Counted from the first letter of the stretch, positions 11,958 through 22,764 are shown. The stretch is DNA of 64,000 nt from Helianthus annuus (GCF_002127325.2 NC_035448.2:129966569-130030568), one strand, 5' to 3'. Numbers and translations are program-made. Notes: generated by a model not told the origin, from the sequence alone.

Positions 11958-12232
11958 TATCTTCATAATCAGAAAACATAGTATGAGTGTGATGTCGTAA
12001 TGTAGCGAGAATGAGATAGAAGAGGGAGGTGTATCTATCTAACTAGGCACACTAGTACGTATAGCAGAACAGAAAGCATAAAGCAAGCAAGCAAGTAAAC
12101 ACCAGTCCGAGCTATGAGGTTTAATGTGTTGAGTCTTGCACTTGGAGTGTAGTGTCGTCACGAGTCACGGGTTATAGTCTGGTTTTTCTCAAAAAGATTT
12201 CCCCTTTTTAAAACCAAGTTCACTATAACCAA

Positions 12233-12248
12233 TGGCCCTGATACCAAT
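12233..12248 (-). other. Primer-binding site of element Z
   Basis: The minus strand reads ATTGGTATCAGGGCCA directly beside the LTR end at 12250. It fits the 3' end of initiator Met-tRNA, with one difference from the TGGTATCAGAGCC form seen in the other elements here. Confidence 0.75.
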
Positions 12249-13359
12249 CTGTCACACCCCCAAAATCCACATGCGGAGTACCACCGCTTGGAGGCGTGAC
12301 TGACCAGGATCCATCCACCAATTATACTGAGCAATTTAATTAATAACATAAGTAACACTCACCAACCACAAGGTTGGCAAATATCATAGCCAAAGTTCAA
12401 AAGTTTTAAGTTCAAGTAGTAGTTTAGGTAAGTAGCGGAAGCATAGACAAAATAGTTTAAAACAAGGTTCTTAGTTCAAGTTTGTTTAGAACCCATCACA
12501 CGGGTTAGACGACCACTACACATCCGCAAGCTGCAAGCTCCTGAGTCACTGGGTACCTGCAAAGCATGCAGTAGGGTATCAACATAATGTTGGTGAGTTC
12601 ACGAGGTGTCAAGTTTTAGTTTTCGAAAACGAAAGTTGTTTAGATAAAGCATTTATAATGACATTATGGGGAGCTACCCCATCTATAAGCTCACTAAACT
12701 GTAGATACCGAAACTGTTGACGGAAAGTGGTTGTGCCTCGAGTCAATGTCTATCGTCATTGACCAAGATGCAAGGTCTACTAGTTCACGCCCGATCCCCC
12801 CGGTCACGGTGTGAGGTTGTCAAACCTAATAGCGCTATCAACTAATAACCCGTTCGCCCCCGGCGATTAATCGGTACTGTAAGCAGGGACTTAAGGTGAT
12901 AGAGTTTCGTTTAGCTTGGCTAGTTGTGATTTATAAATAATATCCAAACGTATCTCCCCCGGAGATAGTAAGTTAAAAGTACCCTTTCGTATTTCCCCCA
13001 GAAATAATAGTTCAAAAGTATTTTTCCCAAAGTTGGCAGTTTGTCCGTGTCCCTCCCTGGGACGCATGCTTTTAGTGTGTGAACTCACCTTGGGTTGCTC
13101 GACAGATTAGGTTACTTGGTCAAGCACGCTGGTCACCACGTCCTAGCATGGTTACCAGTATAGGTCAGGTTTGGGTTCAGAGAAGTCACGTATATTCTAC
13201 ACGTATCTATCACACAGTACACATAACATATACGGTTATTGGGCCAGTCCTATCACATGATCAGTTTATAGTAACACATAGTCCAGTTAAACAGTAGCAA
13301 GCATGAACAATCCATACAATTCGGCCCAATAACGGAGACAAGCAGCCCAGTCTAGACCA

Positions 13360-13630
13360 GGCGGTCTTGACTCGAGAACACGAGGTCTCGAGTCGCATCC
13401 AGGAGATCTCGAGTTGTAAATGGCTGGTCTCGAGTGGTGCAGGCATGAGTCGCAACCTCAGAGGTCTCGAGTCCCGTCTCGAGCCGAGACTATGTGATCT
13501 CGAGCCGAGACCTTGATGGTCTCGAGTCCCTGAAGTCTGTTTTGAGTTGCTTGGTCTAGGTCCCGAGTCACAATCGCTGTGGTCTCGAGTTGTAGCTCCA
13601 TGGTCTCGAGTCGAGACCAAGGGTTTCGAC
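13360..13630. repeat. Downstream cluster of GGTCTCGAGTC motifs in the Z LTR
   Basis: About twelve variants of the partly palindromic GGTCTCGAGTC occur in 270 bases (for example near 13383, 13408, 13430, 13464, 13474, 13498, 13519, 13582, 13602). The spacing is irregular. The long minus-strand open frame across it (13782-13261) has no protein-like features and follows the repeats. Confidence 0.65.
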
Positions 13631-14383
13631 TTCACCACCTGTTGTTTCCTGCATGTCTTCACAAGTCGTACTATCCAATAGAATTCCCATGTCATGCTCC
13701 TATGTACTATCCAATGAAAATGCACAAACATGTTTCTTTGTCTAACAATTAACCAAAATGGATCAAACAACAAGTTTTTCAAATCTTCATATCATATTCA
13801 ACACATATTCATCTAGTTCATCATTAGGGTTTTCATCCTAACAACCATGTTCATTTACAACCGATTTATGCTAGCAAATTACACCTAGTTTAATGTATTA
13901 TCAATCATCATCATTTACACACATCCGAAAACATGATGGCACCATATTCATACATTTTTCTACTTATTCATGTGTCAAGTTAGCATGATAATAAATCACT
14001 CTATTCTTCCTAACCATAACTTTATCTAGAATCAAGCATCTACATCATAGATAAACAACAATCTTCATGTATTTCATGATTTTTACTCACTAAATCAATC
14101 AAGATCATGCAAAAGAGGCTAAGCATATATTTCATCCATCAAGCACACATGACACCTAGTACACATATAACACCTAGTACACATTAGAACACTAACCGAT
14201 AGAGACTCGAAGTGTGAGGGTATGAAGGGTCGATGAGTGGGCTTCCGGATAATGATTCCGAGCTTGAACCGAGGGTCCTTGTTGTCACCGGTTTGGTCCG
14301 AGAGAAAGGAGATGAGGTTTTGTGGTTCTAGGGTTTTAGTGAGGGAGAGAGTGTGTGAGAGTGTAACGGAAAAGGTGGATGAT

Positions 14384-14515
14384 GGATTTTTATACTCGGT
14401 TTGGGTGGTGCACCCTACAAGGGTTTCGAGTGGGCTCAAAGGGGTTTGCAGCCCAACCGGCCCAACTATTTACTGTTCACTCGAGACCGAGTGGTATCGA
14501 GTCATGGTCTCGGCC
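14384..14515 (-). promoter_or_regulatory. Element Z promoter: TATA box with upstream CTCGAG/GTCTCG motifs
   Basis: The minus strand reads GTATAAAAATCC at 14395-14384. Upstream (14478-14515) are CTCGAGACCGAG and a GAGTCATGGTCTCGG pair, the same motif as in the 13360-13630 cluster. The parallel with the X promoter is close although the motif differs. Confidence 0.55.
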
Positions 14516-14872
14516 CACTAGTATTTATACACACACATATATATATATATATTTATTACATACACGTTATCAACAACACATAGCATATCAAGATAATTCA
14601 CATCTTTCATTTAATAATTCATACGTACACATTGTCGCTACAAGATATGTGCTCGGGAAAACCCAGAGTGTCACACACCCTAACTTGATTCTTGAATTCT
14701 TCATCTATCAACCTGCAACATGTATTAAAATAACATCAACAAAAATGTTGGCGAGTATACAAGTTTAATACATAGCATAAAGTAGAAATAAAAGTTTAAG
14801 TGCTCATATCCAACATGAATAACATGATCCAAGTTACTACTTTGCCTTTCCCAATAGACTAGCGGGAGGTTA

Positions 14873-15086
14873 ACACGTTCAACTTGTTCAATACGTTCAA
14901 CTTGTTCAATACGATCAACTTGTTCCATACGATCAACTTGTTAGATACGATCAACTTGTTAGATACGATCAACTTGTTAGATACGATCAACTTGTTAGAT
15001 ACGATCAACTTGTTAGATACGATCAACTTGTTCAATACGATCAACTTGTTCAAATACGTTCAACTTGTTCAAATACGTTCAACTTG
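14873..15086. repeat. 18-bp tandem array in Y LTR copy B
   Basis: Same unit and order as at 10134-10366 but one 19-base unit shorter; the units are also more uniform (five identical ...TTAGATAC units). Confidence 0.88.
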
Positions 15087-16261
15087 CATAGCATATGAGA
15101 TTAACAAGCAGCAAAATGTTTCGTGTTTAAATGTGGATAGAGTGTGAATATAACAAGTTTCAAGTGTTGTGTAATTTGAATATGGAATACATGTCGCACC
15201 CAAAGTGTTTAAAACGAAAATGGGATCGAGTATACTCACATTAGTTGCGTTGCGATTTCTCATAAGAACGTACGAGTAGAGATTTGAGAATAGTCCAAGA
15301 GAACGAGCAAAGCGATTATCCTAGACGTTGAAACGCCACACACGATCTCGTTAAATAATATTCCTAGTATTTAATGTTTACCATTTAATTAATTAGATTT
15401 TAGCAAAGGCTATAAAAGAATTATCATAATTTATTAGGATTTATGTGATTATTAGTTCTTATTATTTAAAGAGGAAAATAAAATTTTAAAAACATTTAGA
15501 AGCTGTAAAAAATAAATTTAATTTTATAAAGAATTGTTTTAGTAAATAAAGAAAAAGCAAAATAACTAAATCTAATAAAAGAAACTGAAATATGTGTTTT
15601 TAACAAAGAAAAGAATTTGTTGAGTTCCTGTTTCATATAACTACTTATCCATCTTCTTTATGAAAACATTATAACGACAATTTATGTAACCAACGGTTTC
15701 AACTGTTTGAATGCAATATATATGTCAGACTTAGACACATAACAATAGGATATTAACGAAAACAACAGAATAAAAAAAGGAAAGATATACTGAAACGTTT
15801 AGCCGTGGGTTTCGAAGACGAGTCGACGTACTCCCGTCATGAATCTCTGATTCCGGCGACTCCTGAAGTTTTCCGGTCATCTTCTCCGGCGAGCTCCGAC
15901 GATTTGCAGTGGAACAGAGAGGGTTTGCGTGTGAGTAGCGATGTGAGAGGAGTTGTGAGGATGGAATGGAGAAGAATGGTGCGGTTTATATAGTGTTCGA
16001 TGTAACAAACCGAGTCGGGTTGCTGGCCTTGATTCGTGATTAGAATTTATAAGGTAATAAACAGGTGTAATATAAGGAAACACGTAAATCAATAAATTAC
16101 CGAACTATCAGCGAATCAAATTTGGGAACCATGGCTGTACGCGTAAAAAGAAAAGGAAAGGAGTTGTTGTTCGCTGGCCTGTTCCTTTGGCGGCAAGTTT
16201 AAAAAGGAAACAGGAATTAATTCGCGTATATAATTTAAACGATTTGGAATTATAACGGCGA

Positions 16262-16342
16262 TGACGGTAGCCCGGTCGGTTAGTACGCGTGTGTGTGAAC
16301 TGAGGGATCCGAGTTCGAATCCGGGCGGATGCCCTTTTTGTG
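16262..16342 (+). other. tRNA-like sequence with pol III A and B boxes inside the Y LTR
   Basis: GGTAGCCCGGTCGGTTAGTA resembles a tRNA D-arm/A box, and GAGTTCGAATCC about 35 bases later is a good B box. A T5 run, a possible pol III terminator, follows at about 16338. It does not close into a proper tRNA acceptor stem, so it is a tRNA-derived relic or SINE head and not a functional tRNA. It reads opposite to the Y element. Confidence 0.5.
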
Positions 16343-16822
16343 ATTTATTTCTTCCTTTTTTTAAGTTTTGTTATTTGTAGTTCAGTCCCTGTGGTTTTAT
16401 TAGCTTACTAACTGAGCTAACTGAATTTGTTAACCTAGTTATTTAAATCTCTATAAAGATACTTAACTGAAATTCTAACTTTAATAACAAATTTAGATTT
16501 AAACTAAAATTTGTTAATTTAAATCTAACTAGTTTATATTAAAAGTTTTTAAAATGTTACAACCTAGCCCCTTAACTTATGTTAACGGGACTAACTAGGT
16601 TTAACTAACTAGGTTACTTACATAACCTCGATCGAGACTTATTATTTTTACGAAAAGAATAATATTAACTAATTTAATTAGTTAAATAAAATAAAAAGAA
16701 ATAAATGAACGATATCCTTCAATGATTATTTATTTCGCGAAAATTTCCGAGGTTTAAAGGATTAGGATCCAAAATTCAAAACGGGTCGGATTTTGAATAT
16801 CCGTTTTTTGACGAATGTTACA

Positions 16823-16836
16823 CCAGATGACGACAT
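16823..16836 (-). pseudogene. Element X gag N-terminus (right of the Y insertion)
   Basis: The minus strand starts ATG at 16836 (MSSSG) and continues, across Y with one CCAGA copy removed, into HRTPLTRQENRDRRLATII at 9738 downward. The frame is open to the TAG at 9615. This fixes the gag start of X and confirms the nesting. Confidence 0.78.
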
Positions 16837-17536
16837 GGTCTGCAATAGACATCGTCGTAGGTCTCAGACACAACAATCGAATCTCACCTCACACGTCTAC
16901 TACTTACTAAAGCTTAGAATCACGTCGAAACACACATCACATAATCACATAAGCACAAATTCACAGATTCACCTAATCACAGAAGCACAGAAGTATCGTA
17001 AGATCGTATAGCATGTCGAGTATAGTATAGTATAGCGTATAGCATAGTATTGTCTAGATTTTTAACGACTTGTTAGCGTGTTGAGATAGGAGAGCAATGC
17101 GAATCGTGTGTGTCGATCAAAGTGATAGCAAAAAGCGAGCGGACATCAAAATAAAACACATAAACAGGTAATCACACATAAAACACATAAAATCAATGAA
17201 TCATCAGAGTCGGCAGTTGCGGGCTCAGGATTGAAACACATAAAAAATCGGGAAATAGATTGTCTGCGGCTACTAGACATCGACTACCCAAAGCGATTCA
17301 ACTATTCGCAGTAGACTTGTCGTCACTTTTCAACTTTCGGGATCGCGTTTCTGCCTCGATTCTTGGGCATTCAACGCGTATTCCCTAGGTCATACTCGTG
17401 AGTTCAGGTTGTTGGAGTCCGTCGAGGCTTTGGTGAGATGAGTAAAAGTTGGAATAAGTTGCCAAGGTTCGGGTGTCACCCCTGGCTTAGCAATTTCTTC
17501 CTTATTTTAGTAAAATTTGAGGAGATTATTCATCAA
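16837..17536 (-). other. Element X untranslated leader, part 1
   Basis: Non-coding leader between gag and the DNA transposon. There is no open frame of note. It contains short CACATAATCACATAAGCACA-like and TATAGTATAGTATAGCGTATAG repeats around 16920-17050. Nothing else recognised. Confidence 0.5.
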
Positions 17537-18929
17537 TAATAAAAATGCCCGGATAGTCCCTGTGGTTTCGCCTTTTTTTCACTATAGTCCCCAACTTTCT
17601 AAAATTACCTGAATAGTCCCCAAGTTTTCATTTTTTGTTCCCGGATAGTCCCTAGGTCTAACTTCAGTTTGTTTTCTCTATTAAAAGAGTGTGAAATGAC
17701 AAAAATACCCTTTCCTTAAAAGGCCAAACCATAGGGACTATCCGGACATCTTCTTCTTTTTTATTTATAAAACCCCACCACCACACTTCATCTTCAACCT
17801 CCACCCACCATCACCCTCCTCCACCCTCCATTATCACCGCCACAATCAGACACAAACCCCTCTCTCTCTAACCCTCTCCCTCATCAGTCCTCCATATACT
17901 AAAATCTTTATAAATACATAAAGGAATATAGATCAATTCAGTGAAAATAAGAAAATGTATTTAACATAAACCATATAGCAAAGTAAATCCATCTGTGAGA
18001 CTGTGACTGAGTTGTAAGTCTGCAACTCACAGCTGTAAATGAGCATAAATCTCATCATTTGTCACGCCAAACAGCAAAGTAAATTGGAGTAAATAAGAAT
18101 AATAAAAAATGAAATAATTTCAATGAAATCTTTCGCACAGATAACTGAACATATTCGAATTCAACATATTGGGCTCAATATTGCATAACTATCAAGAAAC
18201 TGAAGCCACTTGGTTCAACAACCGAAAGCTAAGCCACCAATTCCTACAACATTGTTCAGTCTGTCAGTGGAACAGAGAAAAGGAAAGGCAAGGTTAAGGG
18301 CAATCAAACACTAAAGCGGACTATAAGAAAGAGCAACAGAAGCAGGATCCATCAGCGACGCAAAGTCCAACAAAGGCCAGCTTGAACAGTTGATCAACGA
18401 TTGGTTGCACGCAAAAGCGCCGGTGAGATATATGAAGCCTAAGGTACATGAGAGAGAAGCTGAGAAGGAGAAAGGGGACGGATTTCTGAAAATAGGGATA
18501 GAGGAAAGCTTTGTCCTCGTAAATGGGACGGATTTCAGTGAAAAGGGGACGGATTTCACTGATTTGCTATATGGAGGACTGATGAGGGAGAGGGTTAGAG
18601 AGAGAGGGGTTTGTGTCTGATTGTGGCGGTGATAATGGAGGGTGGAGGAGGGTGATGGTGGGTGGAGGTTGAAGATGAAGTGTGGTGGTGGGGTTTTATA
18701 AATAAAAAAAAAGAAGAAGATGCCCGGATAGTCCCTATGGTTTGGCCTTTTAATGAAAGGGTATTTTTGTCATTTCACACTCTTTTAACAAAGAAAACAA
18801 ACTAAAGTTAGACCCAGGGACTATCCGGAAAAAAAATGAAAACTTGGGGACTATTCAGGTAATTTTAGAAAGTTGGGGACTATAGGTGAAAAAAGGCGAA
18901 ACCACAGGGACTATCCGGGCATTTTTCTC
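17537..18929. mobile_element. Mutator-like DNA transposon with 0.36-kb terminal inverted repeats
   Basis: The left TIR (about 17537-17898) and the right TIR (about 18568-18929) are near-perfect reverse complements. They begin AAAAATGCCCGGATAGTCCC, a TIR style common in plant MULE-type elements. TTCATCAA flanks both ends (17529-17536 and 18930-18937); a ninth base differs, fitting a decayed 9-bp Mutator-type duplication. The 0.67-kb interior has no transposase. It includes a GGGACGGATTTC motif three times (18475-18560), possibly captured sequence. The element is non-autonomous and sits in the X leader. Confidence 0.8.
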
Positions 18930-19224
18930 TTCATCAAAATATGGATTTCACTCCTGATTTGGTATAATTTTCCTCGTTCGTTATGAGAAAATCATTGATA
19001 AATTGCTAAAATCAGCATTGTTCAAACTATTTAGTCGAGAGTTTGCGGCTTTCACACCTAATCTCGACTAAATCGCTTGGCTCTATTTGAAAATTCGAGT
19101 GCAGTGATAGCGAAGAATATCAGAATATAGCACATAAGCTTGGTCTGTTGGTTCCTAACTATAGTCTAGGTCTCTAAGACAGCGACCCGGACTAGGTCGT
19201 GTCCAGCCTAATTCCCTATAGTTA
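18930..19224 (-). other. Element X untranslated leader, part 2
   Basis: Leader sequence between the DNA transposon and the primer-binding site. It is non-coding; nothing else recognised. Confidence 0.5.
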
Positions 19225-19239
19225 TGGCTCTGATACCAA
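19225..19239 (-). other. Primer-binding site of element X
   Basis: The minus strand reads TTGGTATCAGAGCCA next to the LTR end at 19242. It is complementary to the 3' end of initiator Met-tRNA, the usual primer of Ty3/gypsy chromoviruses. Confidence 0.85.
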
Positions 19240-19241
19240 TC

Positions 19242-19632
19242 TGTCACACCCCAACCGACGGCGGAATCATCGGGGCATGGCACTGAGCGAAACAGATTGT
19301 CCAGAAGTTTCCATAACAATTATCATCACTATTCAGTTTAAATAACGCGTCCCATACCGTGTCCTAAATAACAAACAAATTATTACAGATAACAACTAGT
19401 CAAATATTCTGTTCCGACAACTCAGATTTAAATAAAAACAAATAAATATTGTTCAAATGCTCCTAAAGACCCAGCCTGACAAGATCTACAGACAACTATG
19501 CTCTAGTTGCTCTTTCCTGACAGACAACTATTTATTGGGGGCCTCTAGAGCTTTATTCTAGCCTCGCTTTCCTAGCAAGTAAACATCTTAAACACCTGTC
19601 ACATACGTTAAAATAAAGTCAATACATATAAT
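19242..19632 (-). repeat. Element X 5' LTR, truncated
   Basis: It matches 2150-2540 with a handful of substitutions, then breaks off at 19632 into unrelated AT-rich sequence. The remaining roughly 2.5 kb of this LTR was not found elsewhere in the window. Confidence 0.85.
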
Positions 19633-20723
19633 GTGCGGCGGTACGTCACGTCGTATATTTAACTCGAGTAAAACCATAAAAATGTAGATAAAAACTCTCG
19701 TGACGAAATGTAGATAAAAACATTTGTGTCGATATATTCGCAAATCACGAAAAAGTCACGTCTTAAATAAAACTTCACTAAAACCGTGACATATACAAAT
19801 TTATTACAATTAATAAATAAATTTAATAGATAAAAACTATAATCAGTCTAAAAGTAAAAATAATATAGAAAACATAACACACAAACTGTTTAACATATTT
19901 AATACATAGAAAAAAAATCATTTGAGTATAAAATTATTAATTATCTATATTTTATATTTGGTAAAATAAATTATGCCTAGGTTTTATGTGTCTAAACTTA
20001 AAACGAAAAAACTTTTGTTGTCTAAAATAAAAAGAAGATAACTTTACTGTAGTTAGTGTGATGCAATTTAATATAGATTGTAATGTAATGTAATGTAATT
20101 GATGTAATAACTTATATCAAAAGATGATTTTTCATCTATAACCATATTATAAAATTCATAATTACATATAGTTCTCAAATGAACAATTACCCCTTTTTAA
20201 ATGATTTTCAATGGTGCTTCCTAAGCTAGACTCAGGCTTAAGGCATAGATGAGATTAATCATTCAAAAGTTAGGCGTTATCTAATAATCTTCCTACTCAT
20301 AACTTAGTGGTATGGTAATTCTGTGTTTACCCCACAAAATGATGTAGGTTCAAATCCTTGTAAATGCGACTGTAGGTGTAACAAATCATTAGTAGAGAAA
20401 AAAAAATCTAATAACCATCTAGGAGTTGTATTTAGGAAAAAAATATATATAATAACCATCTAGGAGTTGTATTAAATATAACAGTGAACACATTATTTTC
20501 CTAAATAATTTCTTTATATGTTGACTAAAATAATAAAACTGGAATGTTATTTATTTAGATGACAAACAACAATAGCAATAGTAATAAAAATGTCTTTTGT
20601 GCCGATAATCGAAATGGTAAGTTATGTGGAACTAATGTTCTTGAACAACCTATTGGTAAACTTTATTTAAACAATGTAACATCTACAACTATAGATGCTT
20701 ACATGTCACGTGATTTAAAAATT
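19633..20723. other. Unassigned AT-rich sequence, left half
   Basis: It starts TGCGGCGGTACGTCACGTC and turns AT-rich, with a short duplicated phrase (ATGTAGATAAAAAC at about 19683 and 19707). It contains a SINE-like unit (20290-20407), a 42-base local duplication (20410-20475, containing ATAACCATCTAGGAGTTG twice) and a short ORF. No element ends were recognised. The right half is at 29127-30255. Confidence 0.4.
20290..20407 (+). mobile_element. tRNA-derived SINE-like unit
   Basis: TAACTTAGTGGTATGGTAAT (about 20299-20318) looks like an A box and GGTTCAAATCC (20348-20358) is a good B box at pol III spacing. An A-rich end follows at about 20397-20406. No clear target duplication was found. Confidence 0.5.
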
Positions 20724-20728
20724 AGCAT
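20559..20728 (+). pseudogene. Short ORF of unknown identity, split by the gag-only element
   Basis: It begins MTNNNSNSNKNVFCADNRNG and stays open until the LTR at 20729; after the element the frame continues for a few codons and stops (about 29140). A pyrimidine-rich tract ending in TTTAG precedes the ATG, so it could be an exon of a degraded gene. I do not recognise the protein. Confidence 0.25.
20724..20728. repeat. Target-site duplication AGCAT (left; right copy 29122-29126)
   Basis: AGCAT immediately precedes the LTR terminus TGATGTG at 20729 and immediately follows the terminus CACATCA at 29121. An exact 5-bp duplication like this fixes both ends of the element. Confidence 0.93.
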
Positions 20729-22572
20729 TGATGTGGGGTAAAATACACATATTTGTCCCGTGTAAATTGTATAATTATTGTATAGTTATTTATTCTTTTT
20801 AGTTAGTTTTTATTATTATATTATATTCTTTTGTGTTTTGGCAGGTCCTGGTGCGAATGGAGCAAAAACGAGTAATATGAAAATGACCAGCCAGTTGGGC
20901 AGAGTAGGATGCCAGAGACTGAATTAAAATTGCCGCCATTTTTTGTGATTGGGTCGAGGCCACTTATCTCTATTTTATAAACTCAAGGGACTAAAGTGCA
21001 AAATGTTGAAAGCTATTTAAAAATAGGTTACCAAAGATGAGGGGCTATTCTTGCAATATGCTGAAAAGATGAAATTAATTCCAATCATAAAAGAATCCTT
21101 GTTGACCGAATCTGAAGAGTTTGACTGCCATCTATTTTATTTCTTTGAATTGGATTTCTACAATAACATGATGCCTGGCCCAACATCAATTTTGTGATCG
21201 CAAAAAGAAGCCCAACTTCGTGAAGATGGTCCATTGCGAGACATGAATGGCCCAGCAGAAAAGAATATTTGGGGGACTTTGGTGGACGAATAAAAAGAAG
21301 CACAAGACATTAACTGTTGACGACAACTGGAGACGGCAGAAGGAGGGAGAGCCGCACGAGGATCGACTGGACGTTTGTGAGAGTACCTTTTGCAAGAGAA
21401 CACGGCTGGGGAATAATTCGATCGAAGTGGAAGCATAGAGATCAAGGATTAACGGGTTCTGACTTCCTGGTTTTTCTTGTTATCTATTTTTATTGTTTGA
21501 CATCGATGAATTCTTGTTCTAGACTTTGTGTAATTGTTTTTAAGACCATGTTTTCTGGCTAAAACTCATAAACTACCTAGGCGATGATTATGGCATGACA
21601 AAGATTGGGTTTTTATATGATTATTGATGTGGTTGTGATTTTTCTTGCATTGTAAACACTATGTTAGTTTATCTTGGTGCGTTTGTGTGCTTGTGATTTC
21701 TTACTTATTGTTTATTTGTTCCATTCAATTCTTGGTGACGGTCTTTATCACGTAATAGAGTTGAATTAGGGTTTTTGACTTAGGTGAGTGTCTATATCAC
21801 ATAATAGGTCATTAATTCTTTAGGGTGAAAATCTAGTAAGTAACCTTAGGAACAATATTCGGTCATTAATTAAAATCAAGTGTGCTGCTAGACTCGTCGC
21901 GGAAAGGCTCGAGGATATTGGTAGGTCTAGGAGTAGTTAAAAGGAATTAACTGCCCATTGTCTATCAAACCAAGATTAAACCCATAGTTGCTTTAGACGT
22001 TCGCGCGGCAAAGTAGAGCGTCTTACATAAGCACTTTCAAGAAACTAGAGGACGGACAAGAAATCTAGAAAACCGGTAGTTTAACAACCTCTAGGGAATC
22101 TTAGTGTGCTCTTGAGAGGGATTAGGGGTCCTTAGATTTCCCTAGAGGTGAGAATTTCAAGATCCCGGTTTCACACCACATCATTATCATTTAGGAATCC
22201 ATTCCGAGTTTAGCCTGCGTCTAGCCTAGGTAGTCTTCACTCTCACTGATCAGACCCTTTGCTTGTGTTCGTGTCTAGCTTGCTAGTATTATTTTATTAT
22301 TTTATTTAGGATTTTTAGAAACCCCCCCCCCCAAATTAATAAACAAATTAGTATGTCGTGTCAGTCCGAGTCTAGATAGAGTCGTAGCGTAGTCAATAGA
22401 GTCTCGTGGGTTCGATACTCGGACTTACTTTAGCTTTACTACATTCGATCGGTACACTTGCCGATTGTGTGTTTAGGGTTTAGGTCGAGTCTTAGTTTAT
22501 AAATTTAAAGCTTAGAGAGTCTAGAATTAGGGTATTTTAGTTAGTTTATTTTGACCCACTTTCAGCACATCA
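20729..22572 (+). repeat. 5' LTR of the gag-only element
   Basis: 1844 bases, nearly identical to 27276-29121. It contains a C run of 11 at about 22324-22334 (13 in the 3' LTR). The short open frames in it are mirrored in the 3' LTR and do not look like proteins. Confidence 0.93.
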
Positions 22573-22578
22573 AGTTTT

Positions 22579-22597
22579 TGGCGCCGTTGCCGGGGAC
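22579..22597 (+). other. Primer-binding site of the gag-only element (Asp-tRNA type)
   Basis: TGGCGCCGTTGCCGGGGAC lies six bases after the LTR end. This is the primer-site sequence known from Athila/Tat elements and matches the 3' end of Asp-tRNA, unlike the Met-tRNA sites of the other elements here. Confidence 0.88.
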
Positions 22598-22764
22598 TCT
22601 TGGCGATTGCGCTGATTACTTTGTTTGGACTTGCTTGACATATCACGTGCTATTTGTTTTCTTTGTTTGAGTCGTAGGTGTCTAAGTGTTTTAGTGTCTT
22701 TTTATAGTTAGTCGAGTCGGTTTATAGAGTCTTCTTACTTGTTTGTTTTCGGTTTTTGCAGTGG

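Larger units (their letters stand above)
11452..14675 (-). mobile_element. Element Z: truncated Ty3/gypsy remnant (5' LTR, primer site, leader, part of gag)
   Basis: On the minus strand it has a complete 5' LTR (14675-12250), a primer-binding site, a 270-base leader and the first part of gag. It then stops inside gag at 11452, where it is fused to the U3 of Y copy A. The right end lies exactly at a TG...CA terminus followed by CACCC, a sequence that in Y copy A occupies 9935-9939. Z therefore seems to have inserted into a Y LTR before its own 3' half was lost. Confidence 0.8.
12250..14675 (-). repeat. Element Z 5' LTR (about 2.4 kb)
   Basis: On the minus strand it starts TGTGACACTCTGGG (14675) and ends GGGGGTGTGACA (12250). 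It contains the promoter at 14384-14515 and a long cluster of GGTCTCGAGTC motifs at 13360-13630. Confidence 0.82.
9744..16822 (-). mobile_element. Element Y: LTR retrotransposon reduced to two LTRs, carrying remnant Z
   Basis: The ends on the plus strand are TGTCACACCCCAACC (9744) and ...AATGTTACA (16822), bracketed by the CCAGA duplication. It contains two direct copies of its LTR (9744-11451 and 14676-16822) but no internal coding region of its own. Between them lies the Z remnant. Copy A stops within U3 at 11451 and copy B begins 191 bases into the LTR, exactly at the end of Z. The full LTR inferred from the two copies is about 2.34 kb. Confidence 0.85.
14676..16822 (-). repeat. Element Y LTR copy B (5' LTR, interrupted at its U5 side by Z)
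   Basis: It begins at the CACCC where Z ends and runs to the Y terminus AATGTTACA at 16822, followed by the CCAGA duplication. A TATA-like CTATATAAACC lies on the minus strand at about 15994-15984. The U3 beyond 16168 has no counterpart in copy A, because copy A lost it in the deletion that also removed most of Z. Confidence 0.82.
2150..19632 (-). mobile_element. Element X: Ty3/gypsy LTR retrotransposon, nested and decayed
   Basis: A minus-strand element. Its 3' LTR (2150-5024) is complete and its 5' LTR (19242-19632) is truncated at the right. Internal order on the minus strand is primer site, leader, gag, protease, RT, RNase H, integrase, polypurine tract, the Ty3/gypsy order. The integrase C-terminus carries the HPTFHVSNLRKCL motif seen in the Tekay/Del-type chromovirus group, so I place it near there. 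It is interrupted by element Y (9744-16822) and by a long-TIR DNA transposon (17537-18929). Five in-frame stops and one frameshift break the polyprotein. Left flank is ATCTT (2145-2149); the matching right flank was not found because the 5' LTR is truncated. Confidence 0.88.

Noticed and set aside
13261..13782. 173-codon minus-strand open frame
   Set aside because: It lies in the Z LTR across the GGTCTCGAGTC motif field; its Ser/Arg-rich composition simply mirrors the motifs.
21085..21562. Overlapping short open frames, repeated at 27632-28109
   Set aside because: They lie inside LTRs and occur twice only because the LTR does.
22324..22334. C11 run (C13 in the other LTR) as a possible functional G-quadruplex-like tract
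   Set aside because: A single homopolymer whose length differs between LTRs is more likely slippage or sequencing error.
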